Origin: Serinus canaria
Taxonomy: Eukaryota; Chordata; Aves; Passeriformes; Fringillidae
Length of the DNA stretch: 64,000 nucleotides
Assembly (NCBI RefSeq): GCF_022539315.1
Contig: NC_066316.1
Coordinates: 3,611,501 to 3,675,500 of the forward strand
Direction: 5' to 3'
The position numbers and the translations under genes are program-made. The stretch's first letter is position 1. The number at the start of each line of letters is the position of its first letter. Below are positions 48,551-59,767 of this stretch, piece after piece. The notes beneath the pieces are model-generated. The model saw nothing but the letters and a program-made list of their open reading frames with translations. It made no database searches and was not told the DNA's origin.

Positions 48551-48974
48551 TGATCCTGTTCCTGGGTCCCTCATGGCTGAGGAGAGCAGCCGCTTCTCTC
48601 TGATGGCAGAAACCAGGTAAGGGCCTGAGGCAGCTTCGTGTGGGGACCTGGTTTGGACAGGAGAAATCTGTGGGTTTTTTGAGTTTGAGGGTTGTGTATG
48701 TTCATGCTTTGTGAGGTTCATGAAGTTTAATATTCTGTGTATTTGAAAGCGCTGGGTTTGGTGGGGATTTTGTGTTGGGGTTTTTCTTTTTTGTTTTTGC
48801 TATTGGGTTTGATCTGTTAAAAATATTTTAATTAGGAACAATGTTTATGAAAAAAATTGCTTTTTTGTCTAATACCCCTGAAAAAGAAGCCCCTTATATG
48901 AGGGGGATTGTATGTTTGGGGATTTTTGGGTTTTTAAACCAAATATTGGTAATGGAGGACTGAGGGGTAGAGGG
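48551..48974 (+). repeat. Tandem unit 2 with exon-like head and splice donor
   Basis: A 424-bp copy of the unit. From CTGGGTCCCTCATGG through GGCAGCTTCGTGTG it is identical to unit 1, including the ATG at 48,573 and the donor at 48,616/48,617. The rest has diverged clearly, and the acceptor-like CAG has become TTGG. Such a sharp contrast suggests either constraint on the ATG-to-donor part or local gene conversion. Confidence 0.85.
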
Positions 48975-49442
48975 TACTCCTGTCCCTGGATCCCTCATGG
49001 CTGAGGACAGCAGCTGCTTCCCTCTGAGGGCAGGAGCCAGGTAAGGGACTGAGGGCTGAGGCAGCTTTGTGTGGGTTCCTGGTTTATGTGGGAAAAGGGA
49101 CCTGTTACTTGGACAAGAGAAATCTGTGTGTTTTGTGAATTTGAGGGCTGTGTACAGTTCATGCTTTGTGAGGTTTATGAAGTTTAATATTCTGTGTATT
49201 TGAAAGTGCTGGGGTTTGTTGGGGGTTTTGGTTTCTTGTTTGGTTTTTTTGGGTTTTTTTGGTTTGTTTTTTGCTATCAGGTTTAATCTGTTAAAATACT
49301 TAAATTAGGAACAATGTGTGTGAAAAATTGCTTTCTAATGCCATACCCTTGAAAAAGAAGGTCTTAATGTAAGAGGGAACTGTTTTCAGATGTTTGGGGT
49401 TTTGTACCCAAATGTTGGTAATGGAGGACTGAGGAGAAGAGG
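48975..49442 (+). repeat. Tandem unit 3 with exon-like head and splice donor
   Basis: A 468-bp copy. The ATG at 48,997 and the donor at 49,040/49,041 (CCAG|GTAAGG) are kept with exactly the same 44-nt spacing. The head differs from units 1-2 at six codons, all changing the amino acid (for example R to C, M to R). This argues against selection on a protein, while the donor hexamer is intact. The acceptor-like TTTTTTGCTATCAG is retained. Similarity ends after GGAGAAGAGG. Confidence 0.85.
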
Positions 49443-52400
49443 TATTGGCTACATGAGGAAGAAAAGGTCTCTCTTACCTAATTGAGTGAGCATGGAAACA
49501 CTGTGGCTCAAAACAAAGCTGGTCTTCCTGTTCTTGGGTCTCATGTGGAGGGTTTTTTCCTGCATGGTAACCATAAACACAATTTACAGTGCCTTATCTT
49601 GCTATAAAAAATAAAAATTAACCATTTCCATCCACCTATGGCTTGTATCTTCTGCTCTGCAAAAGCACTTGGTGGTGGCAGCTGCAGTTAATGAGCTCAG
49701 CTGGGAATGATGGTGGGGATGGGTCCTTAGAGGAAGGGTTTGAATTGTGTTACTGGCATTTTTGCCACGTGTATTAAATGTTCCTAAAACATTTATCAAG
49801 TTTAAATGTAAGTAGCAAGGAAAAATATGCAAGAGCTTGTTAATGTTTTTTTCCTCTGTATGTTTTGCTTATGAAATGGACCATTACTGGCTTCTGTTTG
49901 CATTCGTTTTTAATATGAAAATCATTTTGCTAGTGGGAAACATAATAATAGCTTTTGTGAAATTGTTTAAATGAAGAGAACATGTGTTTAATGGTTTGTG
50001 GGGATCTAAGTTGGAGCAGCTAAAGCTTTGGTATAGAACCAATGCTAATGTGGTTTTGTATTAAAAGCCCATTTTAAGACACCTACCAAAAATAATGTGC
50101 TACAAAAGGAAATTGGTCGGTGCATGGCTAGCTACCATATGAATTTTTAAACCTATGAAATGGGTTTTCCTAATAATAGATTGGGATTTCTTTATTAAAA
50201 AACAATCTCTTATCACAGTATTATTCATCAGTAACACTTCAACCTCCTCCTGTGCTACAGCACTTGCAAATCTGATCTGCTTCTCTTTTAAAAAATAAAC
50301 AACAAAAAAAACCCTAAAAGCCAGAGGTGTTAAAATATAATCCTAGTAGCTTTTGGTAGCTTAAGATCTGTAGTTCTGTTTTTTTCCTATCCTTTCCTTT
50401 CTCTTGAAAGTTATTGTAGAGCTTCCTTTTTGACATTTTTCTTCACATCTACTGTCTTTTTGTATTCCCTGGAGGAAAAGCCAAATGCCAAGCTGATACA
50501 TAATTACAAATACACCTCACAGTATTCCATTAAGACAGTATTTCATTAAAAAAATTCTCCAAGTCCCAAAACTATCACAGCTAATGATGTTTGACGCCTG
50601 CTGATTGAAATTATGACTGACAGAATAATAGCTGTTACATGTGCTTACTTAGGTTGTCATCTCACAGAATCATGTCTAAAAGATGCATTTAACTCTGACC
50701 ACAGAGATTCATTTCCCTGGAGATCAACATTCTATGGTAGTCTCATGATATTCTGGGGAAAAAAACATTTGGAACATTATTTTAAGATTATTTGCCCCAT
50801 ATGTAACTATTGATCACTAGTAGGTTGAGAAAATGGTTTCATTTTTTTGTCTTGCTGCCTCTTACAGCACTGAAGCAGGGTGAGCTCACAAGGACCCACC
50901 ACTGCATAGGCACCTCTTACAGGGATAAAAGAACATTTTTAATGGATGGAGGAAATGGCTGAAAGTGGGGGTTGCTGAAGAGTAGTTCCAAAGTCTGGAT
51001 TTATTCTGTTTGGCAGGCAGCAAGAAACAGTCAAAATGGACAATGCAAAGTACTGAAGGTCAGAGGAGAGAGTTTTGCTATATCAGCATCCTTTGATGCT
51101 TTAATGAGCATTTTTTTATTATTCGTCCAATTATATAATATCTTAAACTGATTTCACTTGCAAATATATTGCCTATTCCCAAGTCAAATGTGCCAGAGAA
51201 CTCTGCAGTTTTTCATTTCCACAATATTTCATGACTTTTAGTGAAGTCATTATAGTAGTGGCCTTTACTTTTTACAATAAATCCCAGGCATCAGTTATAT
51301 ACTTAGAAATATGAGACGTTATTTGTGACTTTGGAGATGCTAATAGAGACAGGTTTTTTTTCCCCAAAAAAGAACTTTTTGTGCAGTTATGAGTTGTGTC
51401 TTTCTGGGACTGAGTTAATGAAGTCCTTGAATTTGTGCTGGGTCAGAATCTGCTCTGGTGTTGCCCATTTTTTGCACAAGGTATTAAGGATGTGCAAGAG
51501 GCTTTGCTGTCATACCCTTGACTTGGCCGGCAGTGAGGCCCAACTTTTGCCAGAAGGAAAGTGGGTTCTCAGCTCACCCTGACTTCCACTGCTGCCCCCA
51601 CACCCGGCTGGAGGGCTTAAATTGCTGTTGTCAAATGCTGCTCTGCAGGGCTTGGGTTTGAGTACCCACCTCAGCAATTACAGAGCTTCTGGGACTTCAT
51701 CTGTGAGTGTGCCTGTGTGAAGGGAGGATAAAATTGCTGCTTTTAGCTGCTATTGATGGTGCTCTGATTTAGCTTTATCTGGCAGCTGAAGTTTGGCCAT
51801 CTCCAGACTCTTCCTCACAAATTAATTCTGGGCTATTATCCTCTTTGGTACTTTTCCCTTTCTTGTTCATTTAAAATCCAAACCTTGGCTAACATTCTTT
51901 CTCAGGTTAGAAAAATCTTAACCAGCCTTATGCAGCAGTTGTGTTAATTTTGAGCAGCTGCTTTGTGCCCAGCCAGTGAGAGGGTTGCAGTGAAGCCCTT
52001 TACCTGCAGCCCAGAACAAGTCAGTGATTAAAAGGCAGCATCCTTGGGATGATTCTGCTCCCTGGAATTGCTGTTCCCATGGTAAGTGCTGAGATGCAGG
52101 AGGCCAGGCCCTTCAGCATCAATCACACGGGTGACTCGAGACATGGACTTGCAAAAAAGTGATCTGCATAATCTTTCTTTCTGAAGCCATTCTTGCCATG
52201 TTGGCTTTCTCTGATGGAAGTCCAATAGTTCTGCTTCCCCTCAGAAATTACTATCAGATGATGGAAGGAATGAATCACAAGAGGAATTCTTGCATCAAGG
52301 CTGTTGAAGCCAGCTGTTATGGGAATTTCAGGGAACATCTGCTTCAGTAGCCTGGCTGCAAAAGCTGCTTGATCCAAATGCAGTGGCAGTTGAAAAAGTC

Positions 52401-54949
52401 AAGTGCAGATTCATTAGCTCAGATTTTCAGCTGTTTGACTGGTTTATTTTCTAGCAGGCATTACCCTTTTCCAGTGGGCTGATGTAGCCTTTTTTTTTCC
52501 ATGTGTGACAGTCAGTTTTAGGGTCCTGTCCTGGGGTGACTTTATGCTTGTATTCCCACTCATCTGTTTAACCCAGAAATGTTTTGCACCTTTAAGACTG
52601 GTTCCAAGAGCAAGAGGGGAAAGAGAAGAATCAAGGATCCTCAGCTGCCAGACTGCAGTGTGCTGCTGACAGGAGCTGCAGGATCTCTTAGCCCAGGAGC
52701 AGGAATTGTGCATGCAGAGCAAGTTCCTTTACAAATGAGAGAGTCCTGCCAAGCTGAGCTTTCCTTGGGATTTAATAGATGTCCCAAAACACAGCAGGTG
52801 TCTTGGGCCTTGCACAGAACAGTGCCATTGTTACTAAGAATGTCCTGGGCTCTCTAAATACCTTCCTGTAACCATGCAGAGCAAACCTGATCCTGCCAGT
52901 CCTTGGTATGGATTGGCTTCCATCCCTGGGCTCTGAGGCTGCAGCCTGCAGGTTTCAAGAGTTCACCCTGCCAACATTTTCCAATTAAATGTGGCACAAA
53001 TACAGACTTACATGTATTGTATAAAAACCCCCTGAAATCTCCAAACCAGAAGAGTTAAATATTTAATAATGAAGGCTAAGAATGGTCTTCTGTTGTGGAA
53101 ATCAAATTCCTGCATTTCAGTGTGTTTTGTGTTGGGCTGTTTGTTTGCCTCTGGTGTTTACTTTGGTCCCATTCCCCATCAAATAAGAGCAGCTACAATC
53201 TTGAAACATCCTTTCTGCCATCTTTAGCTGGGAGCACACTTTGCAGTAGAGGGAATTTCTTGTTTAAGAGCTTAAAAACAATTATTTGGGTGAGTAGTAT
53301 TGATCTGAGGATTGTGTTCAAAGTACAAGTGTGTGTAAACTAGTGGGTTTAGAGATAGCAGTTGGTACATGGCTTCAAGTAATTCACTTCAAAATGGTGC
53401 TCAAGTGTTATTGTGGATTTTGCTGAAAGTTTTGTGTCATGTTTGGAGATCTGTATTCTCAGAAGAGTTGCACTGCATGGTTTATGTAGAATCAAATTAT
53501 ACCCACTTTGATGGTGGAAACTGCCAGCAATGAGTGACCCCTTTCCTCCAGCTGATTTTAAAAATGTTCTTTGATATGATAGGAATTACTCAAATACTGT
53601 GATTTTTATAAAAGCTTGAAAGTAGGTGAGATGTTCTGCTGCTGTGTGGGAGAAAATATATTATTTAACATAAGAAACTATGCATGGCACATTAAAGAGG
53701 GTTGGTTGGCTTGAATGCATTTGAATTCTTTATCATGACAGTTTGTGCTGCTAATGAGGTGCTATTGGGAGTGAAAGCCATTTTGCAGACTTGCTTCCTC
53801 AGCCATTTTGCATGGTAATGAATCCCCTCCAAGTTTGGGGCTGCAGGATTTGCCTTTCCCTCTCTCCCGTGGAAGAGGACCCCTCACTCCAGCAGAAGCT
53901 GCAATTAGAGCTTTGCTGGAAGGGTCTGTGCTATCCTGAACGTGCACCTTGTGGGTGTGGGGTGGGGAGAAAGCCACTTTGGGAGCAAAATGCACACCCT
54001 TGCCTTCTAAAGTTACTCAGAACAGAGTTTTTTAAGTGCTTGAAGTATTTTATGCTGCATTTATTTCAATTATTATCAATTATATATCACTCATTATGAT
54101 CTGTACTATGCCATATTTTCTCCCAAACCTGTCCTGCTTCCAGCTTTACTCTGCAATGGCACCTCGAGGTTCATAGCCAAATAAGCCTGTTCCCTTGTGA
54201 GTAATGCCTTCCTCTCTCAGCTGTTTCCCTGAGGGCTGCACAGCACAACATACACTTTTCTTTCATGGTCCTGAAAGAAAAGCATTTCCCCTGTGCCTCC
54301 AGTCAGAACAGCAAGACATTTAATCACCTGTCAAGCCTGTCTGATAGGCTGGCACATTTAAACCTTAAATCAAAATGGGTTTGGTGCTCGTGTTTGGTTG
54401 GTTTTTATTTCCTTCCCCCCCCCCCACTAACAAACCTCAGGCAGGGAGATGTGACAGCTCTGCTTAGCACCAGCACGAGCAGCTCTCAGGGATGTGAAGG
54501 GACAAGATCTCTGCTGTTGGATTACAGCAGCACCATCACAGTGATCTATATTGCTCATTATCTACTTTAAATTCCCTCGGAGTGCACCAGATGTGATGGA
54601 TTTTATCATCAGCTGGGATCTTTGAATCAGCTGCATTTATTTCACCAGGGCTCCACGGAGGTCTGCAAACCAATACCTGGTCTTAGATGTTAAATAAACA
54701 AAAATATTATCAAAATATGATCTTCTGATCAAATATCCTGCTGAGGTATCTAATTTATTTAACCTTCTATTTCCAGGTTTAATTACTGTTGATCCTTACA
54801 AAATCTTATTGTAAATCTCTCTCCCCTTCTGCCTTTCCATGGAGAGCATGAGCTTTATTTTTATTTTTTTAACAGCAGCTATCACAATACCTCTGAAAAA
54901 ATGAATTGATTAAAAATGTTTTTAAGAGTGGCTGTTTTCCTCTAAATAG
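49443..54949. other. No supported gene; presumptive intron or intergenic DNA
   Basis: If the donor array is real, this is the first intron. I see unique AT-rich sequence without a named repeat. A frame at 52,159-52,350 plus is protein-like (LLPLRNYYQMMEG) and ends at TAG, but it overlaps an equally long minus-strand frame and has no matching phase that I can establish. Confidence 0.45.
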
Positions 54950-55145
54950 GAAGCAGATTGAGCAACATACAAGTATTCTTCATAAAAATCATTCAGCTGA
55001 AGTTAATGAATGTGAGCATGGGGGGATCAATCAGCCATGTACAGGAAATGATACAGAAACACATTATGCCAAGAGCTCACCACAACTTCAGCTTAGATGC
55101 CTGAAAAATAACTTTACCCCCAGATCTTACGAGATGCTGGAAGAG
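54950..55145 (+). other. Candidate internal exon, 196 nt
   Basis: An acceptor GTTTTCCTCTAAATAG|G and a donor GAAGAG|GTAAAT bound 196 nt that are open in one frame: one base, then exactly 65 codons, so it starts in phase 2 and ends in phase 0. The translation begins KQIEQHTSILHKNH and ends RSYEMLEE, with composition typical of a real protein. The next in-frame stop lies just inside the presumed intron. Its phase matches the donor array at 48-49 kb (ACC AG + G AAG). I do not recognise the family. Single-exon predictions of this size arise by chance in 64 kb, so this is only a candidate. Confidence 0.27.
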
Positions 55146-56940
55146 GTAAATCTGTGCTAGAGTGGAGTGAGGTTTACAGCCAAAAATATGGGGTTGAGGT
55201 GGGTTGCAGGGAGGCTCCAAAAAAGAAAACCCCTCAAACCTTCAGCTCTTCTGGAGAAACTTTATCAGTGCAATACGAGGATATGTTGAAATGGAAACCT
55301 GATGCTTTTGAGGGCTGGTTGGTTGGTTTTCTCGTGTTAAAAATATCTTCAAATGTTCCTTAAACCATAGAAAAGTTGAATGCATTTTCCCATGGAAAAA
55401 GTTGAACACTATTTTCCATGGAGTGAAGGACTGTGTGCTCATCCAGCAGTGACCTGCTTGTCCCCAACCAAAATGGCATTTTATTTTTATTTTTGTTTTC
55501 CAAACATTTGCTCTAAAATGAAATGCCATGTTCAAGTTGGTATTGGTTGGGTTTGGGTTTTTTGTTTGTTTTGGGGTTTTTTTTATGGTCATGGTAAAAC
55601 TTTCCTTTGATCTGCTTTGTCACTTGTTTTTGCACTCCTGCTGTTCACATTCTGTCCACATAGATCTGGACTGGAATGAGTATGTGTCCCTCGATAACAA
55701 CAATCAGGGACATTTTTATTCCTGGCTGCAAGTCACTTCATTCACAAGTGCTTTTTAATTGCAAGGGGCTTCCACTAAATGGAAGATAGCTGGGATTAAT
55801 TTCTGTGTGGAGCAGCTAATTGTGTTTAATATTCGACCTTGCCTGACATTGAACTGCCAGAACCATCAGGAACAAACACAAAGTCTGGCTGGAGCAGCTG
55901 AGCTCAGCCTGGCAACCATTAGGAAAAAAAACCCAACAAAATCCCAAAATTTATGGGGGGTGGGCTGTGAGAGCTGTCTCCACAGCCTCTTCCTCAAAAG
56001 CAAAGATGAAATTTTTATCTGTGGCACAAGAACAGTGTGGGGAGTAGTAATATGGTGAGGTCATGGCCATTTTTATTCCTAAATGAGGAACAGCAGAACT
56101 ACTGTCATTTTCTCTAGTCCTGCTTGCCTTAGGCTGGAGGGTTGAGCAGCACTTGTTTCCATGGAGATGCTTTTTTAGCAGGAGAACTTGGCCTTGTGTG
56201 TCTCTGAGACAGCAAAGGGCTGATTTCCATCACTGCTGTCCGATGGAAGGACATTGTGGGTGAAGGGGTGTCTTTTATCCTAAACCTTGAGGGGAGGGGT
56301 GGGATGTTGAAAAAGGTCATTGGCATGTTGGGATGTTACAGTTCAACTCCCAGAAGTCATAAACTGCCCCCTCACATCTGGAGCTGCTAAACATCTAAGC
56401 ATGAATGTCCATAAAAATCCTGTGGCTTTATAAAATTGGAAATGCAGCAGATGAGAGAGTAGTGGAAGTGCCTTCTTCTTGTGGGATTTTTGGGAATGTA
56501 TAGACTTGGAATCAAAGCCCTTTGCAGATGAGAAGGGAGAAAGCAACATTAAGGGTGGGTGGATTGGCTTGTGTTAAACCCATTGTTGATAATAAGGTTT
56601 TCTTAAAACTCCTGGTCCTCACATCTTACAAAACTAATGGGGCAGTCTGGCCTTGGAAAATCCATTGAAACAAAAGGGAGAAGGGTTCCCATTAGCTTCA
56701 GTGAGAAATACCTCTGGCTCTGCTCTTGCAGCAAATCAAAGGCTTCCATATGTGCAATGGAAATTGAGATGCTGCTCCTATGGAAATTAATTTATTTCTC
56801 TTGGCATTAGTGACAGGAAGATCAGGCTCCCAAAGGTGAAAAATTTCTGTTCTGTTTGCAAAATGAAATGAAAATCAAAGCCAAAATTTGGATAGAGCTT
56901 TTAGAGGAATGGCATTCTAGATATCTGTTGATGATCCATG
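55146..56940. other. No supported gene; some protein-like short frames
   Basis: Frames near 55,245-55,360 (SSGETLSVQYEDMLKW) and 55,664-55,758 (WNEYVSLDNNNQGHFYSW) read like protein and have acceptor-like AG upstream. They lack good donors and their phases do not follow from the candidate exon at 54,950. I cannot support them as exons. Confidence 0.4.
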
Positions 56941-56948
56941 TAGAACTG

Positions 56949-57028
56949 ATCCAGTCCAGGTTTTCCCCCATTCCGATGTCCGGGCATAATCCGGTCCGGG
57001 CTTTCCCCCCATTGTCGCTCCCTGCCCT
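56949..57028. repeat. 40-bp tandem duplication, CpG-bearing
   Basis: ATCCAGTCCAGGTTTTCCCC at 56,949 and ATCCGGTCCGGGCTTTCCCC at 56,989 start two roughly 40-bp copies that both continue CCATT. The second copy has CpGs where the first has TpG or CpA, the mark of methylation decay in the first copy. The copies diverge after about 28 bp. Confidence 0.75.
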
Positions 57029-59707
57029 GTTCCCCAAGATTTGTGTAGGAGAGGTATGGGGAAAAATTCAAGTTGATTTTTGGAGGGAACCTGGGGCAAG
57101 ATTTGGAAGCATCTTATATTCAGTGAGCTTTCCCATTGGCAGCAACTGCTTCCCTCTTGCCTAAGTATTTCCAACTAAGTATTTCCATTGGGCTTGTGGC
57201 AGAAACTCCATGTGAGAATTTACAGCCAAAATGGCCTTAACAAAGGGATCATCAAATTAAGATGAATTCAGTAAAGTACTTTATCCTGCCTAACAGTGAG
57301 AATTACTGGCACAGGTATCCAGGCAAGATTCTACCAAAATGTGGATGCTCTTTAGTGCACAGTATTCAGGTTTTCCACTTCAAGATAAAACCAAATAAAA
57401 CCAGACTCCTAAGAGATCTGTTCAATTTCTAAACACTTATTCATCATCCCATACTAATTTCTTTGGCTACATTTGTGTTTTCCTAAACAAATTTCCATTT
57501 CAATCTTGCAGCCCCCACGTAACTTTGAAAATTCTTAGGTGGCATCTTTTTGAAGGAAATTAGAGCAAGGATGAGCTCTAATAGGGCTTCAGACTCTGCC
57601 CAATGTCATCTTTTCTCCAGTAATAGGGCCAGCATGCTTTCAAGGACTATGCTTCCAAATATCCCATTTTTTAGAGGAATTGCCAACAGAGAAACCATTC
57701 TTCATCTTTAATTATTTAGGAGAGAGACTGCCAGCAGCAAGAACCCAAGCACAGACCTCTCAAACGAATGGCAGCAATTTCTGGGGCCAATATCTACTGG
57801 GGTTTGTTCACAGTAAACAAGGCCTGAGCACTCCCAATTACAGATGTGTCCAGGGCACCTTTTAATGGGGGGACCCCTCCTGCCTTTGCAACTGAGCCGC
57901 TTCTCTTGGCAGGATAAAGGAAGCTGCCCTTGGAATAAGGTCTAACTTCCATTTTTCAATGAAAATTTATTCTTGGTAGCTCCGTCGCCTTCTTCAGTTC
58001 CAGCTGAATTTCTTGGTTTCTTCCTTGCAAATTCTCTGATTCCAATGGGGTCACAAATTTGCAGGTGTGATTTATGTGGCTGTGGAGCTGCAGGAGATGC
58101 TCGGTCATGGCTTCTGAGGTGATTACAGACCCCAGGAAAAGGAGGTGTTTTTCAGAAAAATCATGGCAGAGTTTGCATTTGGAAAACAGGCCAAATATTT
58201 GTGATAGATACCTCTAGATATAAATTGTCACAAAGTTCCAGACTGAAGGGGAAGAGTGTGGGTTGGAAGTTTGTGGTACAAACCAGGATCTAGTTGCTGC
58301 AGGGTTAATAATGTCAAGATGATATTTGCATTAGCTAGCTAATTATTTAATTCATCTGCATGTTAAATGTCTGATTTTTATGTTAATTGGACATATTTCT
58401 GGCAAGGGCAAAATAACATCTGACAGTGACATTTAATGTCATTTGAATCTGGCTAATGTTGAAGCAGTAATTTCTGTTCTGGTGTTAGGATGAAAACAGA
58501 AGTGTTCAGTGCTTTGGTAGCAATTCCCACATCCCATAGCTGCAGGGAGAGATGGACAGAACCCCCCTGCCCTGTCTGGCTGTACCACCACTGTCCTTTC
58601 ATTCTCTTCTCACGATGAAAACACAAGGATGCAGTTTCTCCTCCTCTTCCCTCTACCCACCATTGTGCTCTCTTGTCAGCTAGAGCAGAAGGAGTTGAAA
58701 AAAAGCTGTTTAAATTGTCAAACCCCCCAACTTAATGACTTTGGCTTGTCTGGGTTAGTAGGCTTGCGTTTTACATCACAGTATTTTAAAGAAGTTCCTC
58801 ATTGCTAAAATTTTAAACTTGGTGGAGAACTGGGGGAAAAGAGCTCCTTCACATTAATAATTAAATGGCAACAAACCCATTTCTTTTTCTACCACTTTGA
58901 TGAGAAGGAAATAGCACAAGGTGGTTTATGCAGGGGTTGGTTTGCTTGCAGGGAAAGATCAGGTGATCTGAGACCCTGACACTCAAATGATGGATGCTTG
59001 GGTTCAGCAAGGCACTTACACATGTGACTAACCTTAAACACCTCTGAAAAAATCATTACTGCCTGGAAGTCAATACCATTGAACTCAGGTTCCTCCAGCA
59101 CAGGCTGTGGATCATCCATTGCATGCATTGGTGCTCCTTGCCAAGCAGCAGCATAAATGTACCCTGTTGAAAGGTGTTGTTTGTGTTGTAAGTTGGTGTG
59201 TGCGTGGAGAGATTTCTCTCTCGGCTGTGGGGAGGAAGAGGAATTCTTGTAGTTTGTGATATCTTAGAAGCTTGCAATTATTACTCAGTAAACATTAGGT
59301 CTGAGCCTGTGGGGCTGTAAATGAGCTTTGTTTCATTGATTTCCATGGCTCTGTGCCAGTTTACTGAAGGACAAGATAAACTTCTGAATTTTCCCCTGCC
59401 CCTTTGCTGTTTGTTGTTCCCAAAAGCTGCTCAGAGCAATCTGAGGCTGTGTGTCTGTCCCATGAGCTGCTGACAGCGGAGCTCCAGGCCCAGCTGTTGT
59501 GTCCAAGAGCCATGCAGGGTCCTGGGGGATGTGCACTCCACTTCTGCTTTATCAGCCAAGGGGTGTCTCAGTCACAGCAGCAAATTGGCACCAAAGTTTA
59601 CTGACTTGGCACAGTTGGGTTTTGGTAGAAGATTCATAAGTGTGCTTCAAATCCAAAGGCAGGGGGTGTGCCTCTCTTACCTCTCTCTCAGGTAGAAGAG
59701 CTACCTC
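57029..59707. other. No supported gene; unique non-coding sequence
   Basis: Only a 13-bp direct duplication around CTAAGTATTTCC (57,161-57,188) stands out. The stretch 58,320-58,450 is rich in TAAT, TTAAT and TTGCAT words, including TAATTA at 58,340-58,345. It looks like a possible conserved non-coding element, which only an alignment could show. Confidence 0.5.
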
Positions 59708-59710
59708 TAG

Positions 59711-59767
59711 CTTGGCTCAGCGTTGCTGGCTTGGCTCAGCGTTGCTCTAGCTTGGCTCAGCGTTGCT
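59711..59767. repeat. 17-bp core minisatellite, three copies
   Basis: CTTGGCTCAGCGTTGCT occurs exactly at 59,711-59,727, 59,730-59,746 and 59,751-59,767, with spacers GG and CTAG. Each copy keeps its CpG, so the array is young or unmethylated. Confidence 0.95.

Noticed and set aside
55154..55363. Plus-strand frame with SSGETLSVQYEDMLKW
   Set aside because: No usable donor follows, and its acceptor would be phase 2, which cannot follow the phase 0 end of the candidate exon at 54,950.
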